From contig FR880110.1 of NCBI GenBank assembly GCA_000434555.1, positions 87,211 to 151,210 of the forward strand: a DNA stretch of 64,000 nt. The letters run 5' to 3'. Shown in pieces: positions 16,231 through 24,509 of the stretch. The translations under genes and the position numbers were made by a program. The stretch comes from Clostridium sp. CAG:524. GTDB lineage: Bacteria; Bacillota_I; Bacilli_A; RF39; UBA660. Positions within the stretch are counted from its first letter, which is position 1, and every line of letters begins with the position of its first letter. The notes below the pieces were generated by a model. It made no database searches. It was given only the letters and a program-made list of their open reading frames with translations, and had not been told where the DNA came from.

Positions 16231-18681
16231 ATGAATAGAATAGTTAATTTCTTACAAAAATATTTTGCTGTTATTTCAGTACTTATAGGAATAAGTATTC
16301 TTTTAAGTGTTACTTTTTCTAGTTATATCGTTACATCAAACAATCATAAAGCAGCAGAAATGTATATTGGAGAACTTAAATATTCAATAGAATTAAATGG
16401 AAGTAGTACTAACACTTTAACAGTACCAACAGGAGAAACAATTGTAGATGTTAAGGTAAATAATTTAAATCCAGTAGATACATATTATAAGTTACTTTAT
16501 TTAAAGAATACAAACATTACTGTTAAATATTATGAATCAACTAAAGATACAAATGACGTGGTAACCACATATAATAAGCCAAATGATTCAATAACAAGTA
16601 GTAATTCAAATATAGTAAAATTATTAATTACAAACAATAGTGCTTCTTCTCAAAATATAGCTTTTACTATGAAAGGTGGATATATAACAAACACTATTCA
16701 AGATATAATAACACCATCCACTTATAGTGAGATAACATTAGTAGAAACACCTAGTACTAATACATATTTTTGTACAACAACAAATACTTTAACACAAGGT
16801 TTAAAATATGTGAATGGACAATATACATATGCTTATAAACAAGAAGGAAAAAATAGTTCATCTTTATCTTGGAGAAATATAACTACTGATGGTTGGGGAG
16901 TACAGCTTACTGATAGAACAAGTACTGATGCAGTAACAAGTAGTTTATGTACGTATATTAACAATAAACCAATATCCTCAATGTCAAATATGTTTGTTTA
17001 CAGTCAAGCTACTTCAATAAATTTAAGCAATTTTAATACAAGCAAAGTAACAAATATGAGTGCTATGTTTTATAAAAGCCAAGCCACAACATTAGATTTA
17101 AGTAGTTTTGACACAAGTAATGTAACTCTTATGGATTTTATGTTTGCTTATAGTCAAGCTACAACTTTAGATGCGAGCAAACTTAATACATCAATCGTAA
17201 AAAATATGTCATATATGTTTATAGATAGTCAAGCCACAACATTAGATTTAAGTAATTTTGATACATCAAACGTAACCAATATGTATAGTATGTTTGAAGG
17301 AAGTCAAGCTACAACTTTAGATGTAAGTAACTTTGATACATCAAAAGTAACGGATATGGGTTGGATGTTTAAAGGTAATAAATCCACAACCGTAGATGTA
17401 AGTAAATTTGATACAAGCAATGTAACAAATATGAGTAATATGTTTTCTAATAGTCAAGCCACAACGCTAGATGTAAGTAATTTTAATACGAGCAAAGTAA
17501 CAAATATGAGCTATATGTTTTGGAATAGTAAATCCACAATGCTAGATGTAAGTAATTTTAATACAAGCAATGTAACAAATATGAGTTATATGTTTTGGAA
17601 TAGTAAATCCACAATGCTAGATGTAAGTAATTTTAATACAAGCAATGTAACAAATATGAGTTATATGTTTTCTGGTAGCAAAGCAACTACATTAGATTTA
17701 AACAATTTTGATACATCAAAAGTAACGAATATGAGTTATATGTTTTCTAGTTCTACAAATCTTAAAACAATATATGTAAGTAATAAGTTTAATACTGATA
17801 AAGTTACATCCAGCACTTATATGTTTTATGGTTGTACTAAACTAATAGGCGGAGCAGGAACTAAATATAATTCAAGCTATATTGATAAAACATATGCTCA
17901 TATAGATGGTGGAACAAGTAACCCAGGATACTTTACTGATATTGCTGAAAAAGATATTCCAGCACCTAATTCATTTGCGGCTGATTCATGGAAAACAATA
18001 ATTAAAGCAGTTGGAAATAATAACATAAGCAAATACAATGTTGGTGATACTAGAACAATAGATATGGGAACATATGGAACACATACTTTACGTATTGCAA
18101 ATAAATCTAAGCCTAGTTCTTGTTCTAAGTCTGGTTATTCTCAAACAGCATGCGGATTTGTTCTTGAATTTGCAGATATAATAACAACATATAATATGAA
18201 TCCAGCCGGAACATATAAGAATGTAGAATATGAATATGGCTGGAATAAAGATGGTTGGCCAGCATCAGCAATGAGAACATTTGTAAATAATGATATATAT
18301 AATTCATTACCATCTGATTTAAGAAGTGGAATAGTAGAAACAACAGTTGTATCAGGATATGGTAGTTCAGATAGTGCTAATTTCACGTCTACTGATAAAT
18401 TGTATTTATTATCGCCAATGGAAGTTTGGGGAGATTGGACTGGAATGTATGGTTCTGAAGTAGATAGAGCTAAAAATCAGACTAGACAGTTAGATTATTA
18501 TAGTAATTTAGGTGTAACCTATAATAATTATAATAGTGCTATAAAAAAACATGGAAAAACTCAATATTTTTGGTGGCATCGTTCAGCTAAATATGATAAT
18601 AATATTGGATTTTATGGTATGCGAGGTAATGGATATGCCTATCGTGATGGTGGTGTTTCTCCTGCATTCAGGATAGGCTAA
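16231..18681 (+). CDS. BspA-like (DUF285 repeat) surface protein with C-terminal DUF6273-like domain
   Basis: Large surface protein of about 816 residues. A membrane helix near residues 10-35 is followed by about 130 residues of beta-rich sequence, then ten 25-residue leucine-rich-like repeats of the DUF285/BspA type (pattern MF..SQATTLDLSNFDTSNVT), ending in a degenerate repeat near 17740. The C-terminal about 200 residues (beginning GDTRTIDMGTYGTHTLRI and ending GGVSPAFRIG) look like the DUF6273 domain often attached to such proteins. BspA proteins bind host or bacterial surfaces; that role is inferred. The start ATG 16231 coincides with the predicted transcription start. Confidence 0.8.
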   Translation: MNRIVNFLQKYFAVISVLIGISILLSVTFSSYIVTSNNHKAAEMYIGELKYSIELNGSSTNTLTVPTGETIVDVKVNNLNPVDTYYKLLYLKNTNITVKYYESTKDTNDVVTTYNKPNDSITSSNSNIVKLLITNNSASSQNIAFTMKGGYITNTIQDIITPSTYSEITLVETPSTNTYFCTTTNTLTQGLKYVNGQYTYAYKQEGKNSSSLSWRNITTDGWGVQLTDRTSTDAVTSSLCTYINNKPISSMSNMFVYSQATSINLSNFNTSKVTNMSAMFYKSQATTLDLSSFDTSNVTLMDFMFAYSQATTLDASKLNTSIVKNMSYMFIDSQATTLDLSNFDTSNVTNMYSMFEGSQATTLDVSNFDTSKVTDMGWMFKGNKSTTVDVSKFDTSNVTNMSNMFSNSQATTLDVSNFNTSKVTNMSYMFWNSKSTMLDVSNFNTSNVTNMSYMFWNSKSTMLDVSNFNTSNVTNMSYMFSGSKATTLDLNNFDTSKVTNMSYMFSSSTNLKTIYVSNKFNTDKVTSSTYMFYGCTKLIGGAGTKYNSSYIDKTYAHIDGGTSNPGYFTDIAEKDIPAPNSFAADSWKTIIKAVGNNNISKYNVGDTRTIDMGTYGTHTLRIANKSKPSSCSKSGYSQTACGFVLEFADIITTYNMNPAGTYKNVEYEYGWNKDGWPASAMRTFVNNDIYNSLPSDLRSGIVETTVVSGYGSSDSANFTSTDKLYLLSPMEVWGDWTGMYGSEVDRAKNQTRQLDYYSNLGVTYNNYNSAIKKHGKTQYFWWHRSAKYDNNIGFYGMRGNGYAYRDGGVSPAFRIG
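16990..17739 (+). repeat. Ten 75-bp repeats encoding 25-residue units
   Basis: Units begin at each Met-Phe pair from 16990, every 75 bp. Units at 17521-17595 and 17596-17670 are identical over all 75 bases, while the others diverge, pointing to a very recent duplication. Confidence 0.9.
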
Positions 18682-18697
18682 TAGCCTTACCATATTC

Positions 18698-18726
18698 TTT
18701 ACAAATTGAACCTTTTATGTTATGAT
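18698..18726 (+). promoter_or_regulatory. Promoter inside terminator, for the 18770 gene
   Basis: TTTACA (18698-18703), 17-bp spacer, TATGAT (18721-18726). The -10 box lies in the inner stem of the terminator hairpin of the upstream gene. Confidence 0.5.
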
Positions 18727-18750
18727 ACCTTTCATAAATAAAAGGTTTTT
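18709..18750 (+). terminator. Terminator after the BspA-like gene
   Basis: AACCTTTTAT (18709-18718) pairs with ATAAAAGGTT (18738-18747). Inside it TTATGA pairs with TCATAA, and T residues follow. Confidence 0.85.
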
Positions 18751-18769
18751 GATTGTGTGGGGATAATAT

Positions 18770-19912
18770 ATGAAAAAAGTAATAAAAAGTTATGCTGAAA
18801 AAATATGTAGTAGATCATTAATAAGTGATATTAAAATTGAAGAAGTAAAGTCAAAAGAGCCAGAATTATTTTTAAATGATAATATAGTTCAAGCGATTCG
18901 TTTTTATGATATTGAATATATTATTGATAAAGATAAAACTTATTCTAGTGAAAAAGAGAATGTTACTAATTGGATTTATTATGGGAGAAGAATGAGTGTT
19001 GCTGAACTAAAGAGAATTTATGGTAATGATCCTAAATATAGTACTGTTATTTCTACTGCTGAAGTGTCTGGATGTGAATATGTATGTATTACTAAAGGTG
19101 GTGTAGTTTTATTAATGAATGATACTGATATAACATTTGAAGAATATATTTCTAAAAAACAAAAATCTAAAGAAAAAATTGCAATAGAGATGTTCAATAA
19201 TTTAAAAAGTCATATTGGTGAAGAAGTGTCATGTACATATTATGATAATGAAAAGCAATATCTTGTTCAAGGTACGTTAAGAGGAGTATCTCCATTTTCT
19301 AGAGTTTTTATTGGATCAGGTGATATGCCTTTTCTTAATTGGAATGGTGGAATATTATATATAAAATTGATGGATGGAACAGAATTATATTCAAATTTAA
19401 ATATACCTTTAACACATAAATGTCATAATGCTTTAGAATTTTTTGAAATTGAAAGACAGGTATTTGGAGATAGAATTGTTGATAAGAAAGAAAGTGAATA
19501 TAAAAGAAATAGAGAATTAGCTGATAAAAGAGAAAGAGAAGAAGAACTCGAAGTTCAAAAGAAAAAATATTTACTCATGAAAAATGGATTAGAAGTAGTG
19601 AAGAAAGAGAAGATAGAAGAATGGTTAGAATATGCTGATAATTGTACTGAACCTGGTTATAAAGCTACGATTGTTGAAACAGCTATCGATATGATAAAAG
19701 AAGTTAATAAAGGCACTTCATTTAGGAAAATTGATCTTGAAATCGAAAGAAGAGGATTAACAGGTGAACCAGCAAGTTTAGTAGCACTTGGAATAGAAAA
19801 GTTTTCAAATAGAGGTGAAGAATTTAAAAAGTATTGGGATAGATTGTATAAAATTGATTTTGGATGTCAAGATATAAATGTACCATCATCATTAATATTA
19901 AAGCAAAAATAG
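18770..19912 (+). CDS. Hypothetical protein, 380 aa
   Basis: I do not recognise this protein. It has no signal peptide or membrane segment. The N-terminal part (1-135) is mixed alpha/beta; residues about 145-225 resemble a small beta-barrel (SCTYYDNEKQYLVQGTLRGV, FSRVFIGSGDMPFLNWNGG); residues 230-275 are a highly charged, probably coiled-coil helix (KRNRELADKREREEELEVQ); the C-terminus is helical. GGGG lies nine bases before the ATG. It has its own promoter overlapping the preceding terminator and is followed by the alaS T-box, so it appears to be a single-gene unit. Confidence 0.6.
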   Translation: MKKVIKSYAEKICSRSLISDIKIEEVKSKEPELFLNDNIVQAIRFYDIEYIIDKDKTYSSEKENVTNWIYYGRRMSVAELKRIYGNDPKYSTVISTAEVSGCEYVCITKGGVVLLMNDTDITFEEYISKKQKSKEKIAIEMFNNLKSHIGEEVSCTYYDNEKQYLVQGTLRGVSPFSRVFIGSGDMPFLNWNGGILYIKLMDGTELYSNLNIPLTHKCHNALEFFEIERQVFGDRIVDKKESEYKRNRELADKREREEELEVQKKKYLLMKNGLEVVKKEKIEEWLEYADNCTEPGYKATIVETAIDMIKEVNKGTSFRKIDLEIERRGLTGEPASLVALGIEKFSNRGEEFKKYWDRLYKIDFGCQDINVPSSLILKQK

Positions 19913-19924
19913 TTTGAAAACTTA

Positions 19925-19953
19925 TTGATTTCTTAAAAAATATTTGTTAAAAT
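19925..19953 (+). promoter_or_regulatory. alaS promoter
   Basis: TTGATT (19925-19930), 17-bp spacer, TAAAAT (19948-19953), just ahead of the T-box leader. Confidence 0.7.
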
Positions 19954-19959
19954 ATGTTC

Positions 19960-20147
19960 ATTGAAAGACGAGTAGAGTAAACTAATATTCTATAGAGAGT
20001 TAGTGGTTGGTGAAAACTAATGATATTGTTATTTGAAGCTACTTTCATTTATGAGTTAATCACTCACGTGGAAATACGTTACATTAATTAAGTTAAATAA
20101 AAGGATGGTACCGTCATAATGACTCCTTATGTACTATTCTTTTTTAT
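19960..20147 (+). promoter_or_regulatory. T-box riboswitch, specifier GCT (Ala)
   Basis: The Stem I block GAGAGTTAGTGGTTGGTG is followed by a specifier loop GAA-GCT-ACT, giving the Ala codon at 20038-20040. The T-box core AGGATGGTACCGTC contains TGGT, matching a tRNA-Ala ending in ACCA. The terminator pairs GGATGGTAC (20103-20111) with GTACTATTC (20131-20139), then T-run. Confidence 0.9.
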
Positions 20148-20169
20148 TTTAGAAAAGGAGAAGGAAAAA

Positions 20170-21915
20170 ATGAAAATTAAAGATTTGTTTATTGATTTTT
20201 TTGTAAGTAAAGGACACAAACAAATACCTAGTGCGCCAGTTGTACCTGAAAATGATCCAAGTGTATTATTTAATACTGCAGGTATGCAACCATTAATACC
20301 ATATTTAATGGGAGAACCACATCCATACGGAACAAGACTATGTGATTATCAAAAATGTATTAGAACAAATGATCTAGATGTAATTGGAGACACTTATCAT
20401 CATACATTCTTTGAAATGTTAGGAAATTGGTCTCTTGGAGATTATTTTAAAGATGAAGCAATTGAATGGAGTTTTGAATTTCTAACAAAAGTACTTAATA
20501 TACCAGTAGAAAAACTAGCAGTAACGGTATATGCTGGTAAAGATAATATTCCATTTGATAATACTGCTCATGATAAATGGTTAAGTCTTGGCATAAAAGA
20601 AGAAAGAATCGCAAGAACTGTTGATGATAATTTTTGGATTGCTGGAGAAACTGGACCTTGTGGACCTGATACTGAAATGTTTTATTGGAGAAGTAATGAA
20701 CCTGTTCCTGAGAAGTTTGATCCGGAAGATGTAAGATGGGTAGAAATATGGAATGATGTATTCATGCAATACAAAAAGAATAGTGATGGAAGTATTGAAG
20801 AACTACCTAAAAAGAATGTCGACACAGGTATGGGAGTGGAAAGAGTAACAGCAGTACTTGAAGGAGTAAACGATAACTATATGTCTAGTATATGGAGCGA
20901 TGTTATTGAACTAATTTCTAAAATATCTAATCTTCCATATGAAGGCAACGAAGTAAGTATGAGAATAATTGCTGATCACTTAAGAACAGCTGTATTTATA
21001 AGTGCTGACCCTGCTGGTATTAAGCCTAGTAATGTAGGACAAGGCTATATTTTAAGAAGATTAATTAGAAGAGCAATTAGACATGCTAAAAAATTAAATA
21101 TTGATGTTAATAGTGACTGGGAAAGTCAAATCGCATCACTTATAATGAATAAATATGAAATATATTATAGTGAACTTAAGGATAATAGAAATATTGTATT
21201 AGAAGTACTTAAGAATGAAAAAGAAAAATTTAATAGAACTCTCGAAAAAGGACTTCGTGAATTTGAAAAAGTAACTAGAGATAATAAAGATTTAGATGCT
21301 TCTACTTCATTTAGATTATATGATACTTATGGCTTTCCAATTGAACTTACAATAGAACTTGCTCATGAAAAAGGTCTAAATGTCGATGAAGAAGGATTCA
21401 AAGAAAAGTTTAAAGCACATCAAGAATTATCAAGAACTGCTTCTGCTGGTCAATTTAAGGGCGGGCTTTCTGGTAACAATGAAATAGAAACTAAATATCA
21501 TACTGCAACTCATTTACTTAATGCTGCTTTAAAACAAGTGGTAAGTAAAGATGTTCATCAAAAAGGAAGTAATATTACTGATGAAAGAATGAGATTTGAT
21601 TTTAGCTGTGATCATAAACTTACTGATGAAGAAAAGAAACAAACTGAAGATTTAGTTAATAAATGGATAAATGAAGGTCTTCCTGTAAAAGTAGAAGAAA
21701 TGAAAAAAGAAGACGCTATTGCATCTGGTGCTGAATGTATGTTCATTGAAAAATATCCTGATATTGTAACTGTTTATACAATAGGTGATAATGTTTCAAA
21801 AGAACTTTGTGGTGGTCCTCATGTTAAAAATACTAGTGAACTAGGACATTTTAAAATAGTAAAAGAAGAAGCATCAAGTGCTGGCGTAAGAAGAATTAAA
21901 GCAATATTAGAATAA
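20170..21915 (+). CDS. alaS: Alanyl-tRNA synthetase, short form lacking the C-terminal domain
   Basis: Class II synthetase charging tRNA-Ala. The catalytic core (NTAGMQPLIPYLMG, CIRTNDLDVIGDTYHHTFFEMLGNW) and tRNA-recognition region are complete. The editing domain keeps both zinc/active-site motifs: HTATH at 444-448 and CGGPH at 547-551. The protein stops at about residue 581, right after GVRRIKAILE. Typical bacterial AlaRS is near 870 residues with a C-Ala/DHHA1 domain; that domain is absent and a terminator follows at once, so this is not a sequencing break. The start ATG 20170 follows AAAGGAGAAGG; the preceding in-frame codons belong to the T-box. Confidence 0.92.
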   Translation: MKIKDLFIDFFVSKGHKQIPSAPVVPENDPSVLFNTAGMQPLIPYLMGEPHPYGTRLCDYQKCIRTNDLDVIGDTYHHTFFEMLGNWSLGDYFKDEAIEWSFEFLTKVLNIPVEKLAVTVYAGKDNIPFDNTAHDKWLSLGIKEERIARTVDDNFWIAGETGPCGPDTEMFYWRSNEPVPEKFDPEDVRWVEIWNDVFMQYKKNSDGSIEELPKKNVDTGMGVERVTAVLEGVNDNYMSSIWSDVIELISKISNLPYEGNEVSMRIIADHLRTAVFISADPAGIKPSNVGQGYILRRLIRRAIRHAKKLNIDVNSDWESQIASLIMNKYEIYYSELKDNRNIVLEVLKNEKEKFNRTLEKGLREFEKVTRDNKDLDASTSFRLYDTYGFPIELTIELAHEKGLNVDEEGFKEKFKAHQELSRTASAGQFKGGLSGNNEIETKYHTATHLLNAALKQVVSKDVHQKGSNITDERMRFDFSCDHKLTDEEKKQTEDLVNKWINEGLPVKVEEMKKEDAIASGAECMFIEKYPDIVTVYTIGDNVSKELCGGPHVKNTSELGHFKIVKEEASSAGVRRIKAILE

Positions 21916-21916
21916 G

Positions 21917-21938
21917 AAGTACTAAAAAAGTACTTTTT
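21917..21938 (+). terminator. Terminator after alaS
   Basis: AAGTACT (21917-21923), AAAAA loop, AGTACTT (21929-21935), T-run. Confidence 0.85.
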
Positions 21939-22004
21939 ATTTTCTTTGTTATTGAAAAATAAAAGTAAAAATGATATATTTGTTAAGTAAGGTAGGAGAT
22001 AGAT

Positions 22005-22484
22005 ATGAATAAAAAATTATCATTAGCTATACTTGGAGTATTAATGTTATTTACATTTTCAGCGTGTAAAAAAGAAGAAGAGGTAAGAAAGCCCATTTCA
22101 TCTGATTCTTTTAAATTAGTTGGAGAAAGTGATGACTATGAAATTACTGATGTAACTGAAAGTTTAAATAATAATAAAGGTATCATGAAGGCTTTAGTTG
22201 CTAGAGTTAAAAATAAATATCAAGTAGAATATTATACTTTAGATGATAGTGAAGTTGCTCAAAAGATGTATGATAGAAATAAAAAGAGATTTGAATCACA
22301 AAAAAATGATAACGATAAAGCTGAAATAGTTGAAACTGATAATTATTCTGAATATAAATTATTAACAAAAGGTAAATATAAATTATTATGTAAAATAGAT
22401 AACACTTTAGTATATGCAGATGTTGATGAGCAATATAAAGATAGTGTTGTTGAATTTGCTAAACAGCTTGGATATCTTAAATAA
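22005..22484 (+). CDS. Small lipoprotein, 159 aa
   Basis: A lipoprotein signal peptide with lipobox FSAC (Cys21) directs it to the outer face of the membrane. The mature part is charged and about 138 residues long, with alternating strands around YEITDV and KYKLLCKIDNTLVYADV. I do not recognise a family. It has its own ribosome site (GGTAGGAG) and lies between two terminators, so it is a single-gene unit. Confidence 0.75.
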   Translation: MNKKLSLAILGVLMLFTFSACKKEEEVRKPISSDSFKLVGESDDYEITDVTESLNNNKGIMKALVARVKNKYQVEYYTLDDSEVAQKMYDRNKKRFESQKNDNDKAEIVETDNYSEYKLLTKGKYKLLCKIDNTLVYADVDEQYKDSVVEFAKQLGYLK

Positions 22485-22508
22485 CTATACGTTCTATGTA
22501 TAGTTTTT
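22483..22508 (+). terminator. Terminator
   Basis: AACTATAC (22483-22490) pairs with GTATAGTT (22498-22505), followed by T residues. It overlaps the stop codon of the lipoprotein gene. Confidence 0.85.
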
Positions 22509-22510
22509 AT

Positions 22511-22540
22511 TTTACAAGTGACTTATATTAATGATATAAT
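22511..22540 (+). promoter_or_regulatory. rlmN promoter
   Basis: TTTACA (22511-22516), 18-bp spacer, TGATATAAT with the -10 at 22535-22540 (extended -10). Confidence 0.75.
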
Positions 22541-22556
22541 TTAATGGGTGTTTAAT

Positions 22557-23582
22557 ATGAGTATATATGATTTTACATTAGATGAACTTGAGAATTATTT
22601 AGTAGATAATGGATTTAAAAAATATAATGCTACTCAAATATTTGAAGGTATATATAAAAAAAGGGTTTCTTCTTTTGATGAAATAACTAACATTAGTAAG
22701 GAATTAAAAGCATTTTTAAATAATAATTTTGAAATAAAATATTTAAAAGTTTTAGATGAATTAAAGAGTGAAGACACAAATAAATATTTACTTGAAGTGA
22801 AGGATTCTAGTATTGAAGTAGTACTTATGAAACATGATTATGGAAATAGTATATGTATAAGTACTCAAATTGGTTGTAATATGGCTTGTGCTTTTTGTGA
22901 AAGTGGAAAGTTAAAAAGAGTTAGAAATTTAACTACTGCTGAAATTATATTAGAAGTTTTAACCATAGAAAAGTTAGAAAATATTAAAGTGGATAATATA
23001 GTTGTAATGGGAATAGGAGAGCCATTTGATAATTTTACAAATTTAGTAAAGGCTATTAAGATATTAAATTGTCCTAAAGGAATTGATTTAGGTTCAAGGA
23101 GAATTACAGTAAGTACTTGTGGAATAGTACCAAGAATCAAAGAATTTGCTGATTTAGATACTCAAGTAAATTTAGCAATAAGTTTGCATGCTCCAAATCA
23201 AAGAATTAGAGAAACTTTAATGCCTATTAGTAAAGCGTATAAAATGAATGAATTAATGGATGCGGTTGATTATTATATTTCTAAAACTAATAGAAAAGTG
23301 ACAATGGAATATATTTTATTAGAAGGAATTAATGATAGTATAGAAGACGCTAAGGAACTTGCTAGTCTTTTAAAAGGAAAACTAGTTTATGTGAACTTAA
23401 TACCATATAATAGTACTAGTAGTAATTTTAAAAGAAGTTCTAAGGAAAGAATAAATGCTTTTTATGATGAACTAGTAAAAAATAAAATAAATGTTCAAAT
23501 GAGAAGAGAGATGGGCAAAGGTATTAAAGGTGCCTGTGGACAATTAAAAGCGAGTCATGAAAGCAATAACATTAATTTATAA
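22557..23582 (+). CDS. rlmN: Dual-specificity 23S rRNA/tRNA adenine-C2 methyltransferase RlmN
   Basis: Radical SAM enzyme that methylates A2503 of 23S rRNA and A37 of some tRNAs. The 4Fe-4S cluster Cys triad is CNMACAFC (Cys107, 111, 114 from ATG 22557). Other family blocks are present: VVMGIGEPFDN, ITVSTCGIVP, LAISLHAPNQ, EYILLEGIND. The C-terminal GACGQL motif (Cys about 327) carries the methyl-transfer Cys. ATG 22557 sits six bases after GGGTG; a GTG at 22548 is in frame but lies in the ribosome site. Length is normal for the family. Confidence 0.94.
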   Translation: MSIYDFTLDELENYLVDNGFKKYNATQIFEGIYKKRVSSFDEITNISKELKAFLNNNFEIKYLKVLDELKSEDTNKYLLEVKDSSIEVVLMKHDYGNSICISTQIGCNMACAFCESGKLKRVRNLTTAEIILEVLTIEKLENIKVDNIVVMGIGEPFDNFTNLVKAIKILNCPKGIDLGSRRITVSTCGIVPRIKEFADLDTQVNLAISLHAPNQRIRETLMPISKAYKMNELMDAVDYYISKTNRKVTMEYILLEGINDSIEDAKELASLLKGKLVYVNLIPYNSTSSNFKRSSKERINAFYDELVKNKINVQMRREMGKGIKGACGQLKASHESNNINL

Positions 23583-23673
23583 AAAATATTAATTTAAGTA
23601 TAATTTTCTTTTAATGTAACATCTAATTTACAATGAAGAAAAGTAATGACTTTAAAATCAAAAGTTTTTATGA

Positions 23674-23739
23674 TATACTTAAATCAAATAAAATAAATAT
23701 AATAATAAGAAAGAGATAGGTAGTAATTAGATACTACCT
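23674..23739 (+). promoter_or_regulatory. prpC promoter and leader hairpin
   Basis: Extended -10 TGATATACT (box at 23674-23679). In the leader, AGGTAGTA (23718-23725) pairs with TACTACCT (23732-23739) over a 6-base loop. No T-run follows, so it is not a terminator; it may stabilise or regulate the mRNA. Confidence 0.4.
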
Positions 23740-23770
23740 CTTAGTAATCAATACAAAAAGAAGGTGAAAA

Positions 23771-24508
23771 ATGAAAACTTGTTATCAAACTGATCCAGGA
23801 AAAGTAAGAAGTCATAATGAAGATTCAGTTACAATCGTAAAAAATCTTAAAGGTGAATATTTACTTGTAGTTGCTGATGGTATGGGAGGACATAAAGCTG
23901 GTGAAATAGCTAGTTCTCTTGTAGTAACAGAACTTGGAAAACGTTTTAGTGAACTATCTAGTATAGGAACTAAAGAAGATGCAGTTATATGGTTAAAAGA
24001 AATAATAGATGAAATAAATGTAAAGATACTTAAATATGCAGAAGAACACATTGACGCAAATGGTCTAGGGACAACTTGTGTGTGTTCAATCCTAACAGAT
24101 GATTTCTTACTATTTGGTAACGTTGGCGATTCAAGTGGCTTCGTAGAGAAAAAAGGAAAGCTTTATAAAGTAACAAAAGATCATACACTTGTAAATATAT
24201 TACTTGAAAACGGAGAACTTACTGAAGAAGAAGCAAAAAATCATCCTCAAAAAAATGTTCTTATGAAAGCACTTGGTGCTGCTGAAATAATAGATATGGA
24301 CATTTTTGATGTTGAAAGAACTGTTGATGGAATATTCCTATGTAGTGATGGACTTACTAACATGTTAACAGTTGAACAAATAGAAAAAGTTCTAAATGAT
24401 AATGAACTTGAAATAGAAGAAAAAGTGGATAAATTAATAATGAAAGCGAATACTCGTGGGGGCAATGATAATATTACAATAGCTTATATGAGAATGAGTG
24501 GTGAATAG
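23771..24508 (+). CDS. prpC: PP2C-type protein phosphatase PrpC
   Basis: Metal-dependent Ser/Thr phosphatase of 245 residues, the partner of the PrkC kinase. PPM motifs are visible in order: TDPGKVRSHNEDS, VADGMGGHKAGE, GTTCVCSIL, GNVGDSSGF, ITKDHTLV-like VTKDHTLV, FLCSDGLTNML and the final GGNDNITIA. These supply the Asp residues that bind the two metal ions. GAAGGTGAAAA precedes the ATG. The end of the gene adjoins prkC, with which it forms the conserved phosphatase-kinase-rsgA-rpe operon. Confidence 0.94.
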   Translation: MKTCYQTDPGKVRSHNEDSVTIVKNLKGEYLLVVADGMGGHKAGEIASSLVVTELGKRFSELSSIGTKEDAVIWLKEIIDEINVKILKYAEEHIDANGLGTTCVCSILTDDFLLFGNVGDSSGFVEKKGKLYKVTKDHTLVNILLENGELTEEEAKNHPQKNVLMKALGAAEIIDMDIFDVERTVDGIFLCSDGLTNMLTVEQIEKVLNDNELEIEEKVDKLIMKANTRGGNDNITIAYMRMSGE

Positions 24509-24509
24509 T

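Noticed and set aside
16990..17739. 75-bp repeats as a CRISPR or satellite
   Set aside because: Contiguous, in frame and encode the DUF285 protein repeat; no spacers.
18125..18386. Two overlapping minus-strand frames in the BspA-like gene
   Set aside because: Opposite strand of the conserved C-terminal domain; no start signals.
20119..20169. Upstream extension of alaS to 20119
   Set aside because: This part encodes the T-box terminator region; the strong ribosome site is at about 20156-20164, just before ATG 20170.
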